Source: an uncultured Myxococcales bacterium (GTDB lineage Bacteria; Myxococcota_A; UBA9042). From it: 64,000 nt of DNA. The notes beneath the pieces were generated by a model that saw only the letters and a list, made by a program, of their open reading frames with translations, had not been told where the DNA came from and did not search any database. Positions within the stretch are counted from its first letter, which is position 1; every line of letters starts with the position of its first letter. The position numbers were made by a program, and so were the translations under genes. The DNA lies in assembly GCA_903840165.1 (NCBI GenBank), contig CAIMEY010000078.1:1-64000 (forward strand), given 5' to 3'. This document shows positions 1 through 9,209 of the stretch, in pieces.

Positions 1-459
1 CTGTTTGGCTCCGAGCATCTGGTCCGCAAAGGCACCAATATTCAAGAAGTACACGGCGCACTTCTGGGCCCCAAGCTCCTGCTCACCGGCACCGTCCAGA
101 CTTGGATGGCTTTCGGTGAGCTAACCTTGCCCCTAGAGACCCTCAAACCAGGCGCATGGGTCGGTTGCGAATGTGCGCTGGCACAAATGCCTTCCGTTAT
201 CACGGCTTGCGCCATGGAGGATGTGCGCTTCTTGGCCCTAACTAGTGAAGGTACCGCACGACTACGGGCTTCAACCACGTTGCTGGCGATGCGCCTCAAC
301 CAGCAGATGGTCCGGTCCCTGCAGCGAACGATGGCGCAAATTGTACCTAAATACGAGGTGTTGGCCGCGATTCGCTCGACCAATCACCGTCCCACGGCCA
401 AGGACCTAGCCGACATCGGCCTAGGGCGGCTCAGCTTGCAGGTCAATCCCGCTGTCTAG
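1..459 (+). CDS. Cyclic-nucleotide-binding-like domain protein, 5'-truncated
   Basis: The reading frame is open from the first base of the window and ends at TAG, giving 152 residues of a protein whose start lies outside. The visible part has alternating hydrophobic strands and Gly turns (GPKLLLTG, then LKPGAWVGCECAL, then a short strand and a helix-rich tail), the pattern of a cNMP-binding/Crp-like jelly roll followed by a helix. No helix-turn-helix DNA-binding segment is evident in the remaining tail, so a stand-alone sensor domain or the C-terminal domain of a larger protein is more likely than a Crp-type regulator. The ligand-binding phosphate cassette is not clearly recognisable. Moderate confidence in the fold, low in the role. 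Confidence 0.5.
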   Translation: MFGSEHLVRKGTNIQEVHGALLGPKLLLTGTVQTWMAFGELTLPLETLKPGAWVGCECALAQMPSVITACAMEDVRFLALTSEGTARLRASTTLLAMRLNQQMVRSLQRTMAQIVPKYEVLAAIRSTNHRPTAKDLADIGLGRLSLQVNPAV

Positions 460-765
460 CAAAGCCGCCTGATCACAGCGCCCTCCTGCTTCAGAGGGCC
501 AGCGCCCCCATCATCGCCTAAACCCAAATGAGCGTTGAGCTATCCCAAGCCCCACGCGCCCGAGAGGTTGTGTGCGCCGGGCCCGCGCCTTACAGTGACT
601 GGGATGGCGTTGCCGCCCTTTGAGGTGTGCGCCAGGATGCTGGGGACCTCCGCTGTCGGCGTGCACATCGGAATCCGTCGCAAACAGCAAGCCCAGCCCC
701 CTGTCTGGGCCAACGACCGGCACAGTCTGCTGCCGGTGGCCAAGGACGCTGTGGTGAACGAAGCC
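460..765. other. Intergenic stretch, no gene recognised
   Basis: These 306 bases separate the truncated cNMP-domain gene from the propeller protein. The frame of the downstream gene stays open back to a TTG at 535, but that extension is Pro/Arg-rich without a signal peptide and looks non-coding. I see no convincing hairpin terminator or promoter. Confidence 0.5.
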
Positions 766-2775
766 ATGAAACCTCTTTTATTTAAAGCTTTCTTGCATAC
801 GTGTCTTTGCATCGGGCTGTGCGTGGTCAGCCTCGGCGCAGGGGATTGGTTCGTCGGCAGCTCGACGGCCTGGGCCAATGGCCGCTACCCCAAGGCAGGC
901 CAATTCTGCGAAGATCCCAGTGATACCAAGCATTTGATGGTCCGCGCAACCTACGGCCTGCTGCAATCGCACGATGGCGGCCAAACCTGGCAGTGGATTT
1001 GCGAGACGGCGGCCAATTACGCTGACGCCACAGATCCTTACCTAGCCATAGCTGGCGGTGGGCGGGCGGTTCTCGCGACCTATGACGGCCTGGACGTGGG
1101 TAGTGCCGATGGCTGCGCCTTTGCCGTTTGGGCCGGCGATTGGGGCCAAGCACCTGCCGTCGATCTGGTGCAAGATCGTAGTAATCCCAAACATTTGGTA
1201 ACCCTTCTGGCAACTTCGACGGGATTGCAACTGGCCGCTACGACAGACGGTGGCGCCACCTGGAACCGTGTCGGTCAGCCTCTGCCCGGTGCCGACAACG
1301 GCCTGACCTTGGAGTTGGCTCCATCGCGGCCAGAGCGAATTTACGTGTCAGCCCAGGCAGGTGCGCAGCTGGACAAGAGCGTGCTGGCCGTGAGCGACGA
1401 TGGCGGCACCTCCTGGACCTCCCTGCCGCTAGCCGCGACCGATGTCGTGACGGATTACTTAGCGGGCGTCGACCCGCAGCAACCGGACGTGGTGTATATT
1501 CGCAGAATTCATCAGGATTTTGTGGAATTGCTGCGAAGCCAAGATGGCGGAAAGACACTGCAATCCGTCTTTTCCACGACCGAGTCCCTCAGTGGCTTTG
1601 CCGTGGCTCCAGACGGTTCCCAAATCGCGGTAGGCACTTCGGCCAAGTCCGCTTTAGGCGCTACGGACGATCACCTAGGCCTTTGGGTCGCCGACGCCTC
1701 AACGCTGCAGTTCAATAAAGCCAATGGTATTGCGATTCAATGCCTGACCTGGACAGCGCAGGGCCTGTTTCTCTGCACCGATGACCGGATCTACGGCTAC
1801 AGCGTCGGCCGCAGCTCGGACGCTGGCAAGTCAGTGCTGCCCCTACTTCGCGCCAAGAGCCTGAAACCCTTGCAATGTGGCGGCACATCGGCGGTCGACC
1901 TGCAATGCCCGAAACGATGGCCCAGCGTACAAGCACAGCTCGGCATCGAAGCGTCCGCCACCAGCAGCGGAGCCATGCCTACTGCAAACGCAAAATCAAG
2001 TGGTTGTAGCGCAGCACCACCAAGCACGGGCCATGGCTTTGGCTTGCTCCTGGCCGTGATGGTCGCCGGGCTCTGCCTGAGACGACGGAGGCGCGTAAGC
2101 TTTCAATCTCAAAGCATTGTTTATGCATGCCTCTTGTTGTCTGCAGCGCTGGGTTGCCAGGGCCCTACGCCACAAGACCAAGATGCGGCCAGCGATGCTC
2201 CTGCGCTTTATGCCGCCGACGGTGCCCGCATTTCTCAACGATGTCCTGGAGGTCCAGTGGGAGCCTTGGGCGTTGGCAAGGCGTGTCAGCACAACGCCGA
2301 TTGCTTAGGCCAAGCCGCCGTAGTTTGCCTTGCCGACAGCGAAGACGGTGGCCCTGATTTTTGCTCGACATTTTGCTTTGGCTTGGAGTCGAGCGAATGC
2401 GGTGACAACGCCATCTGCATCGTTCGCGGCGACAAGCCGTCCGTCTGCGCGCCGATTCGCTGCGCCAATGAGTTCAGCGTGCCGATGGCCAGCGACGTCA
2501 CCGTGCAATTCCCATGTAATGTCGGGCAGGTCAACCCAGAGGGTGTGGGCAAGGCTTGCAGCACGGACGCCGATTGCGCGGTCTTTGGCGCAGCAAGAAC
2601 CTGCCCAGTGACCATTCGCCCCGAAAATCCCAACTGGTGCTCGATGTTGTGCGTCGGCGACAGCGATTGCGGCAACAACGCCTTTTGCTGGCGGCGCCCG
2701 ACGGTCGAACAAGGCGTGACGTTTACGGTCGCGTCCTGCGCGCCAACTGCTTGTCGCATCAAGCAAAAACCTTAG
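766..2775 (+). CDS. Asp-box beta-propeller protein with internal MYXO-CTERM-like segment fused to a Cys-rich lipoprotein-like module
   Basis: 669 residues from an ATG that opens directly into a signal peptide (Lys, then a hydrophobic run, ending near AWA). Residues up to about 400 carry Asp-box/BNR motifs (SHDGGQTW, TTDGGATW, SDDGGTSW, SQDGGKT), typical of sialidase- or Vps10-like propellers exposed outside the cell. Residues 411-443 form a MYXO-CTERM-like tail: a Gly-Cys (C414), a hydrophobic segment at about 425-438 and five Arg (439-443). Such tails normally end proteins, yet here the frame continues into a second hydrophobic stretch and a lipobox-like ALGC (C464), an Ala/Asp-rich linker, and a Cys-rich module with two similar halves (GVGKAC.....DC). 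No ATG or GTG lies between the Arg cluster and C464, so a separate gene with a normal start is not evident. It may be a real fusion, a lost stop codon, or a pre-protein cleaved in two. Confidence 0.6.
   Translation: MKPLLFKAFLHTCLCIGLCVVSLGAGDWFVGSSTAWANGRYPKAGQFCEDPSDTKHLMVRATYGLLQSHDGGQTWQWICETAANYADATDPYLAIAGGGRAVLATYDGLDVGSADGCAFAVWAGDWGQAPAVDLVQDRSNPKHLVTLLATSTGLQLAATTDGGATWNRVGQPLPGADNGLTLELAPSRPERIYVSAQAGAQLDKSVLAVSDDGGTSWTSLPLAATDVVTDYLAGVDPQQPDVVYIRRIHQDFVELLRSQDGGKTLQSVFSTTESLSGFAVAPDGSQIAVGTSAKSALGATDDHLGLWVADASTLQFNKANGIAIQCLTWTAQGLFLCTDDRIYGYSVGRSSDAGKSVLPLLRAKSLKPLQCGGTSAVDLQCPKRWPSVQAQLGIEASATSSGAMPTANAKSSGCSAAPPSTGHGFGLLLAVMVAGLCLRRRRRVSFQSQSIVYACLLLSAALGCQGPTPQDQDAASDAPALYAADGARISQRCPGGPVGALGVGKACQHNADCLGQAAVVCLADSEDGGPDFCSTFCFGLESSECGDNAICIVRGDKPSVCAPIRCANEFSVPMASDVTVQFPCNVGQVNPEGVGKACSTDADCAVFGAARTCPVTIRPENPNWCSMLCVGDSDCGNNAFCWRRPTVEQGVTFTVASCAPTACRIKQKP
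1996..2157 (+). other. Internal MYXO-CTERM-like tail followed by lipobox
   Basis: Codons 411-443 encode Gly-Cys, a hydrophobic helix and an Arg5 cluster. Codons 451-464 encode a second hydrophobic stretch ending at a lipobox-like Cys. MYXO-CTERM tails are known as C-terminal sorting signals in Myxococcota processed by a dedicated protease, so the internal position is unusual. An internal ATG at 2059 (codon 432) could in principle yield a separate lipoprotein precursor with the Arg cluster as its n-region, but no Shine-Dalgarno sequence precedes it. Confidence 0.5.
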
Positions 2776-2791
2776 GCAAGGAGCGTCGTTC

Positions 2792-4009
2792 CTAGAAGGA
2801 AGGAATCGACGACGGCATCGGCTGACCGGAGTACAGCTGAACTTGGCCGGTCAACTCGCCGCTGGTGCCGTCGTAACGCAGCACAGTGCCAAAGGAAGCC
2901 GTGACGAAGATCTGGTCGAGGCCCGGCGCCGTACCGACATGGCCGACAAAGTGGGACCAGTTAACTTCTTTGACGATTTTATTGGTGGTGCGATCGACGT
3001 AGATGATTCGCGACGGCACATTGACGTTGTTGGCCTCGTTGCCCTGGTCGGGCAGGTAGTCAAACGTCGAGAAGTACGCCATTTTATCATCCGGCGAAAA
3101 AGCCGCCCAATGCACAATTCCGGTGCCGCCAACCGGAATCGCCTGAGCTGCGCCGGTGGTTGTGTCGACAAAGAACGCTGCATTACCGTCCCAACCGCCG
3201 ATGCCCAAAGTCTTTTCATCGTGCGACAGGGTCATGCCTGAAGGGCCTCCCCACTTCTTGCCCGGCGTCATCGGCAGAGGCCATGACCCGGTCAACTTGA
3301 GTGTGACATTGTCCAATACTTGCACCTTGTTCTCAGACCACGTCCCGACGTACGTCTTGCTACCATCGGCCGTCGGCACCACGGCAAAGGACGGGCTGAC
3401 GTCGACGACGCCGCGGTAGGTCTCGGTCTTGAGGTCGAACACAGCGACGTGCTTGCCGGTGTTCATGGGATCCTGAGTCTGAAATGAGTTGTAGAGTTCG
3501 ACAGTTCCATCGCACGTCAACAGCACACTGCCGCCCGCAGAAATCGCCATCGCACCGAGTTGGGTAGGCGAGGGCACGGTCTTGGCCTGAAGCCAATTGG
3601 TCGGGTCGTTGCCCTGCATGTCAAACCGTTCAATTTGCGGCACATCCGGATTGCCGTACCACACCTGCTTTTGGCCCGGCGTCGGCCCGCAACCGTGGAC
3701 GTTGTAGTGGCCTTCGCCGACGTAGGCGAGCTTCTTCATGGTCGCCAAATCAATGATGAAAACCTTGCCCATCACCGTGCCAATGAAGCCAAGCTTGTAC
3801 GCAGGGGTTGGCACAATGGAACTATCGGCAATGGAAAAGGAATCGGTCGGCGAGGCGTCCACCGGAATCAGAAGGTCGGCCACCGCGACGTCCTGGGGTG
3901 TGGTGTCGGCCACCACGGCTGCGTCGGAACCTGCCGTCGTCGTTGTGCTTTTGCTGCACGAGGACAGGCCAAGCAGGCCAATCATAAACACAATCGAATA
4001 CATACGCAT
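2792..4009 (-). CDS. YncE-like beta-propeller lipoprotein (paralogue 1)
   Basis: 405 residues. The chosen ATG follows GGAGGAGTGCC and starts a short lipoprotein signal peptide (MRMYSIVFMIGLLGLSSC). An upstream ATG at 4057 would add 16 residues without a better ribosome site. After the lipid Cys comes a Thr/Asp/Ala-rich linker of about 50 residues, then repeated propeller strands (FIIDLATMKKL, VAVFDLKTETYRG, VQVLDNVTLKLTG, IIYVDRTTNKIVKE), the YVTN/YncE pattern of a seven-bladed propeller. It aligns along its length with the next gene (both have PGQKxVWYGN), so the two are a tandem duplication, 51 bp apart on the same strand and probably co-transcribed. Likely a surface or periplasmic binding protein; the ligand is unknown. 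Confidence 0.7.
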   Translation of the reverse strand: MRMYSIVFMIGLLGLSSCSKSTTTTAGSDAAVVADTTPQDVAVADLLIPVDASPTDSFSIADSSIVPTPAYKLGFIGTVMGKVFIIDLATMKKLAYVGEGHYNVHGCGPTPGQKQVWYGNPDVPQIERFDMQGNDPTNWLQAKTVPSPTQLGAMAISAGGSVLLTCDGTVELYNSFQTQDPMNTGKHVAVFDLKTETYRGVVDVSPSFAVVPTADGSKTYVGTWSENKVQVLDNVTLKLTGSWPLPMTPGKKWGGPSGMTLSHDEKTLGIGGWDGNAAFFVDTTTGAAQAIPVGGTGIVHWAAFSPDDKMAYFSTFDYLPDQGNEANNVNVPSRIIYVDRTTNKIVKEVNWSHFVGHVGTAPGLDQIFVTASFGTVLRYDGTSGELTGQVQLYSGQPMPSSIPSF

Positions 4010-4060
4010 GGCACTCCTCCCAAGAACCCGCGCGCGCGGGCTATCAACGATTTCCATCCC

Positions 4061-5407
4061 TCAAAAATTGGGCACACTGGCGGGCTTGAACGTGTCCGCC
4101 AGCTTGACTTGTCCTGTATTTGTCAACGTTTGCACGTCATAGGTCAGCAGATTGGCCTGGGCCGCCACGACGTAGATGGTCGAACTGCCTGGCGGCACGC
4201 CGACCAGTTGCAAGGACGCGGGCCACTGCAACTTGCCAACCTGCTGAAGCGTTGCAGTATCAAAGACTTCCACGGTATTGACGTCACTTCCCTCGCCCAT
4301 CGACGAAGGCAGCTTGGGCATGACGGTTACGAACAGGCGCGTGTCATTCGCTGCAAAATCAGCCCAGTACGGTAGACCGTCGAGGTTAGCCGCCTTAGAA
4401 CTGCCCGTAACAGGGTCAAGCATCGAGATCTGCTTGGATTCCCAGCCACAAACCGCCAGCCAGTGGTCATCCTGGCTCAGCGCCAGGCCGGCAGGACCCG
4501 TCTGGTTTGGTTGCGCCAGATTCACGGGCAGAGGCCAAACAGCTGTAATTTTTAGTGTTTCCACGTCAACCACCGTCACCGCGTGATCCTGCCAGTTGCC
4601 AAAGTAGGCCACAGTGCCGTCGGATTTGATGCGCACGGCAAAGGCCGCCTTGCTGGCAAGCGTCGCCAGAACAGCCCCCGTTTGTGCATTAAAAATGCTG
4701 ATTTGCGGGTCTGTCTTGAACGGCGATCCCAAGGACGATGCGCCCTGCCCAGAGGTCAGCCCGATGATCTTGCCATTGCGCGAAATGCTCAAGGCACCGG
4801 GCGCAAAGGCAATGGGCACCGATTTGGTCAGGGTCCACTGGGTCGGGTCGTCGCCCACGCGCTCGTAGCGATCCAAGGCTTGTTGGGGAATATTGCCATA
4901 CCAAACGGCTTTTTGCCCGGGCAGAGGCCCGGACCCCAGGCAGTTGGCATCCCCTGTGCCTATTTGGGTCAGCGGCTGCATCGTCTTGCGATCGACTACG
5001 ACCAAAGGACCAGCGGCCAAACCAACGAAGGCCAAAGGGAACTGGGTGAGATCGTCGGCAGCTGAGGTCTCGGTGTCGGCGGTCGTCGTCCCATCGGCAG
5101 AAACGCTTCCATCCTGACCAGTTGCCGCACCGTCCTCGGCACCACCGCCCAAATCGCCGGTTGAAGCGTCGTTGGTCGGCCCTACGGAATCGCCGAATAT
5201 GGCATCGTTTTTCGCGTCAGAAGCGCCATCGTGCGCGTCGCTGTTGCCGGTATCCGCGCTCGCAGCGGCGTCTTCATAGACGTAGACGGTCGTCACTTTG
5301 GGCGAACACCCGGCGGCCGCAATCCCCAGCAAGCTCAAGACGATCGCTGACGCAAACGCGTTGCAGCGTCCGAACCAAGGGCGGCGGAAAGACCCCAAAC
5401 GTGCCAT
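4061..5407 (-). CDS. YncE-like beta-propeller lipoprotein (paralogue 2)
   Basis: 448 residues. The ATG at 5407 is preceded by GAGGAG and gives a signal peptide ending in the lipobox AAGC (LGIAAAGC). A longer reading from 5488 adds 27 residues without hydrophobic character. A long Asp/Ala/Thr/Gly-rich linker (about 90 residues) precedes the propeller, which has strands such as PLVVVDRKTM, ISIFNAQTGAV, VTVVDVETLK and VEVFDTATLQQVG. It shares the PGQKAVWYGN signature and general strand order with the downstream paralogue. It is divergent from the penicillin-acylase-like gene, with a 450-bp gap between. Confidence 0.7.
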   Translation of the reverse strand: MARLGSFRRPWFGRCNAFASAIVLSLLGIAAAGCSPKVTTVYVYEDAAASADTGNSDAHDGASDAKNDAIFGDSVGPTNDASTGDLGGGAEDGAATGQDGSVSADGTTTADTETSAADDLTQFPLAFVGLAAGPLVVVDRKTMQPLTQIGTGDANCLGSGPLPGQKAVWYGNIPQQALDRYERVGDDPTQWTLTKSVPIAFAPGALSISRNGKIIGLTSGQGASSLGSPFKTDPQISIFNAQTGAVLATLASKAAFAVRIKSDGTVAYFGNWQDHAVTVVDVETLKITAVWPLPVNLAQPNQTGPAGLALSQDDHWLAVCGWESKQISMLDPVTGSSKAANLDGLPYWADFAANDTRLFVTVMPKLPSSMGEGSDVNTVEVFDTATLQQVGKLQWPASLQLVGVPPGSSTIYVVAAQANLLTYDVQTLTNTGQVKLADTFKPASVPNF

Positions 5408-5857
5408 GCCAAGCGGCTCCTCGAGCCGATCCGACCGCCACCACCCGCAGTCCGATCCGCCCTGGATGTGCTGACGCAATCGCGCCAACTTGCGCTAAGT
5501 CTACCCGACAGCCACGGCTGGTCAAGCACCAAATGCACGCCGAGACGCGACAACGGGATTCTAGATTGCTCTGGATTTCTAGACGCTTCAGCACCGGGCC
5601 TGCCCTAGGCCAAGGGACACCGGCCTGCGCCTTGCCTGGTCCGACCTGGCGTTCAACCCAGCCGGCCCGTGTGACTTTCCACAGATGCACCGGGGGTGCT
5701 ATACCTTCGCCCGCAGTGGGTGGGCACAGACTGTGGCGTCCATGGTCAGACACATCTCTGTATTGATTGCGGAATCTTGGCGCAACCGGCGAAGCACGCC
5801 CCACAGAGGCGTTCAGCCCGGCGCGCATGCAGCGGTCGCCAACAGTGGAGGCAGACG
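5408..5857. other. Divergent intergenic region between the propeller lipoproteins and the acylase gene
   Basis: 450 bases without a supported gene. Both flanking genes read outward, so promoters for each should lie here. One candidate for the rightward gene is reported separately. No tRNA, repeat or terminator-like hairpin was seen. Confidence 0.5.
5677..5705 (+). promoter_or_regulatory. Candidate promoter of the penicillin-acylase-family gene
   Basis: TTCCAC and TATACC separated by 17 bases, about 150 bp before the start codon. The -10 is good, the -35 matches sigma-70 consensus poorly. Inference only. Confidence 0.3.
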
Positions 5858-8800
5858 ATGAATCAGCGGCTTGAACGAATTGCGACCCAATGGGCCGTTA
5901 CGTCTTTGATCGCAGCGAGTTGCGGACTCTCGGCCTGTTCGGACAAGACGACGCCAACGTCCGGAGACGACGCCGCGGTGACCAAGGATGTCGCCCTGGA
6001 TACGTCTGCAGATACAGGCAATTCCGCCGATGGGGCGGTCGATGCAGCGGTGGATGCGGCAGCCGACGCCAGTGGCAGTAACGCCGCCGCACAGGCCTCG
6101 GTATTGGCCGTCAAGCAATCGGAATCTTGGAGTATTACCGGCCTATCGGCACCGGTCCAAGTGATTCGCACCGAAGCCAATATTCCCCACATCTACGCGC
6201 AAAACCGCAAAGATCTCGCGACAGTACTCGGCTTTGTTCAGGCTCGGGATCGCTACTTTCAAATCGAACTGACCCGCCGCCTGGGTCTTGGGACGATTTC
6301 CGAGTTGCTGGGCGACTTTGCCTTGGCCAATGACCACGGCTCGCGCGCCAATGGCAGTGCTTTTGTCGCAGCGTCTCTGGAAGAGAAGCTGACACCTGAA
6401 TTGGCTGATGTATTCGATGGTTACGCAGCGGGCGTCAACGCGTATATCGATCAGGTGCTTGCCGGTAAGCTGCCAGAGCCAAGCGAAATTGGCCTTGCGA
6501 AAGCAGCACTTGGCGGCACGGCTGCGACACTGATGAAGAAGTGGGATCGCCATGCAGTAGCCGGGGCAGCAGCGGCCATTGTCTACAACTTGGGCTACGA
6601 GACCGACGACATCGGTCGAACGGCGGCGATCGCTGGAATCAAGAGTCATTTCGCCGGCAAACCCTTGGAAGCCTTGAGGCAGACGGGGGCCCTCGCCGAT
6701 GTGGAATACCATGTCACGCCCATCCAACCTGTGAGCTCTGCCGCGGGCTTAGGCTTGGATTTACACGGAAAACACATCGACAAGACCGTGCCGGGCGTCA
6801 AGCCAAGCGCCAATCAAGCCACCGGTCGCGCCAAACGATCGCGCAAGGATCGCTCTATCGCCAGCAATAACGGGCCCTTGCCCGTGGAACTCTTGCAGAG
6901 GGCCAAGCTACGCGATCAAGCCTGGCAGCGCAGCAGCGGCCACGACCGCGTCAATGGTTTCGGCAGCAATTCTTGGGCGGTCGCGGGAACTGCAACCGAA
7001 TCTGGCGCGGGTATTCTTTGTGGCGACGGGCACTTGCCGTTGTCCATCCCTTCGCTGTTCTGGCAGATGGGCATCGACGACACGCTCTTTGCACCGGTGA
7101 GTTCGACCAAGCCAGCAGCGCCGCCGACCCACCAGCGAGGCCTGATGATTCCCGGACTGCCCATCATGGCAGTCGGCACCAACGGCGGAGTGGCTTGGGG
7201 CCAGACGCAACTCGTTGGCGATATTACGGATTGGTACCGTGAGCAGATCGTTCTCGATGCCCAGGGCGCCCCCAAGGCGTCGGTGTTTCACGGAGCGAAT
7301 CAGAACCTCGTCTCGGTCGATGAATCCTTTGTTATCGCAGATATCCCGGCCGTCGGCTCGGTGGGTCGCACCGAGGTCTGGAAGCGCTACACCACCTTTG
7401 ATGGCCGCTGGCTGACCGATATCGAAGGAACTACTGTCGATCCAAAGACCTACAAGCCGGCCGCCGGTGAAACGATTGTCAATTTCAGCGGTACCTACAT
7501 CGTGCCCAAGGACACCAATGGCGATGGAGTGGTCACTGGTATTGCATTTGATTTCACAGGGCTAGACAAGCCCAACATTCTCAGCGCCCTAGAAGGCTTT
7601 GGCCACTCGGCCGATGTGTACGAGTTCCGCGACCACACCCGCAAGCTGGTCGCCTACTCGCAGAACGTGGTGGCCGCAGACGGCGATGGAAACGTATTTT
7701 ACACGGGATATCAGGCCGTTCCATGCCGCACCTATCTGCCACGCGACAAAGACGGCGTTTGGCTGCCCGGCGCGGACCCCAAGCAACTCATTGATGGCAC
7801 GCAGTATCCGGGCTTCACGATCCCACTTCTGGCCGATGGCAGCGTCGACGAAACGCACGGGGCCGACCCGACGATGTGCGCCGTGCCCTTTGACGAATAC
7901 CCGAATTCCATTGACCCGGACCAGGGTTATGTCGTAACGGCCAACAATGACCCGGGCAATTTGTCCACTGACAACAATTTACGCAATGATAAGTGGTACA
8001 TCGGCGGTCCATGGTCCAACGGCTACCGCGCCGGCACCATCGCCGCAGGCTTGCAAGCATCTGTTGCGACAAAGAAAACCACGGTAGATGACATGGGCAA
8101 ACTGCAGGCGAGCAACCGTTCTCCCCTGGGCAACGAATGGGTGCCGGTGCTGCTCAAGACCTTGGACGAAGCAAAGGCCCTGGCCTCGGCGGCGAGCACG
8201 ACCGACGATGAACAGCGTATTGTCGCGTTGTATCAGGCGATTACCCCGAGCGTCCGCGACGAAGTCATCGCACGCCTGCAAAAATGGCAGTCCGGTCAGT
8301 GCCAAGCCCACTCCGGCGTGGAGACGTTCTACCATAAGGTGGCCGATGGCGAGCTGGAAGATGCTGTAGCGACATCGATTTTCGCAACTTGGTTTGGACG
8401 CTTGGACCAACTTGCAGTGGAGGACGAAGGCATCGAACTCTGGGAACCCTGGGGCGGCGATGCCCGAACAAGATTGCTGAGTTACATGCGTGATGGCCGG
8501 GGCGCAAATAACCCCAAGGGCATGGCTTCGTGGAACCCGGCGACGCAGGAATCGGCCTTCTGGGACATCATCGACACGCCGATCGTTGAAACGAGCCGAG
8601 AAATCATGATCCTCGCCCTGGTTCAGGCCTTACAGAACCTCGGAGCCAAGGATCAGTTTGCCACGGCGGACATGAGCAAGTGGCTCTACGGACTGCGCCA
8701 TGGCGTGCATTTTGACTCGATTTTGGGCCAAGTGATCAGCGCCGACAGTCAGTTTGCGCCGATGATGGCGGCGTTTGCCCTGACGCCTCAGTCCGCTGGT

Positions 8801-9133
8801 CTGGCCCTGGCAGACAGCTTCCCTGCCGGTGATCCGCGAGCGAATTTGTCCGTATTTCCGCGGGGTGGCGATGCATTTGTCGTCGACGCGGCCGGCGGCA
8901 TCGACGCCCATGACTACGGCTCGGGACCGGTCTTCCGCATGGTGATCGCGGTCGGCAAGGACAAGACCACGGGCCAAAACATCCTGCCGGGCGGCCAATC
9001 CGGCCTGCTGGGCAATGCGCATTTCTCTGATCAAGCCAAGCTGTGGCTCGCCAACCAGGCATTGCCACTGCGCTATGAAGTGGAGGATGTCGTCGCTGGT
9101 GCCCAGGGGCGTGAGGTCTTCAGCCCGAAATAG
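5858..9133 (+). CDS. Penicillin acylase family (Ntn-hydrolase) lipoprotein
   Basis: 1091 residues. The ATG follows GTGGAGG and begins a signal peptide ending in LSAC, so the enzyme is probably lipid-anchored in the periplasm or outer membrane. After an Asp/Ala-rich linker comes the alpha-chain signature (VQVIRTEANIPHIYA, then QARDRYFQIELTRRLGLGTISELLG). The beta chain would start at the Ser of GSNSW, Ser370, the expected autocatalytic nucleophile, followed by LCGDGHLPLSIPSLFWQMG. Asn/Asp motifs of the family occur later (VTANNDPG). The family cleaves amide bonds in N-acyl compounds (penicillins, acyl-homoserine lactones, other acyl amides), so the substrate cannot be predicted. It is longer than typical family members (750-850) because of the linker and several insertions. 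Confidence 0.82.
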   Translation: MNQRLERIATQWAVTSLIAASCGLSACSDKTTPTSGDDAAVTKDVALDTSADTGNSADGAVDAAVDAAADASGSNAAAQASVLAVKQSESWSITGLSAPVQVIRTEANIPHIYAQNRKDLATVLGFVQARDRYFQIELTRRLGLGTISELLGDFALANDHGSRANGSAFVAASLEEKLTPELADVFDGYAAGVNAYIDQVLAGKLPEPSEIGLAKAALGGTAATLMKKWDRHAVAGAAAAIVYNLGYETDDIGRTAAIAGIKSHFAGKPLEALRQTGALADVEYHVTPIQPVSSAAGLGLDLHGKHIDKTVPGVKPSANQATGRAKRSRKDRSIASNNGPLPVELLQRAKLRDQAWQRSSGHDRVNGFGSNSWAVAGTATESGAGILCGDGHLPLSIPSLFWQMGIDDTLFAPVSSTKPAAPPTHQRGLMIPGLPIMAVGTNGGVAWGQTQLVGDITDWYREQIVLDAQGAPKASVFHGANQNLVSVDESFVIADIPAVGSVGRTEVWKRYTTFDGRWLTDIEGTTVDPKTYKPAAGETIVNFSGTYIVPKDTNGDGVVTGIAFDFTGLDKPNILSALEGFGHSADVYEFRDHTRKLVAYSQNVVAADGDGNVFYTGYQAVPCRTYLPRDKDGVWLPGADPKQLIDGTQYPGFTIPLLADGSVDETHGADPTMCAVPFDEYPNSIDPDQGYVVTANNDPGNLSTDNNLRNDKWYIGGPWSNGYRAGTIAAGLQASVATKKTTVDDMGKLQASNRSPLGNEWVPVLLKTLDEAKALASAASTTDDEQRIVALYQAITPSVRDEVIARLQKWQSGQCQAHSGVETFYHKVADGELEDAVATSIFATWFGRLDQLAVEDEGIELWEPWGGDARTRLLSYMRDGRGANNPKGMASWNPATQESAFWDIIDTPIVETSREIMILALVQALQNLGAKDQFATADMSKWLYGLRHGVHFDSILGQVISADSQFAPMMAAFALTPQSAGLALADSFPAGDPRANLSVFPRGGDAFVVDAAGGIDAHDYGSGPVFRMVIAVGKDKTTGQNILPGGQSGLLGNAHFSDQAKLWLANQALPLRYEVEDVVAGAQGREVFSPK

Positions 9134-9209
9134 GCTTAGATTGTGCACCTTTCTCAACGGGCCCTCGCCGGCCTTAGTCAGGGCTCCTAGCTCAGCCGCG
9201 GAATGCGCC

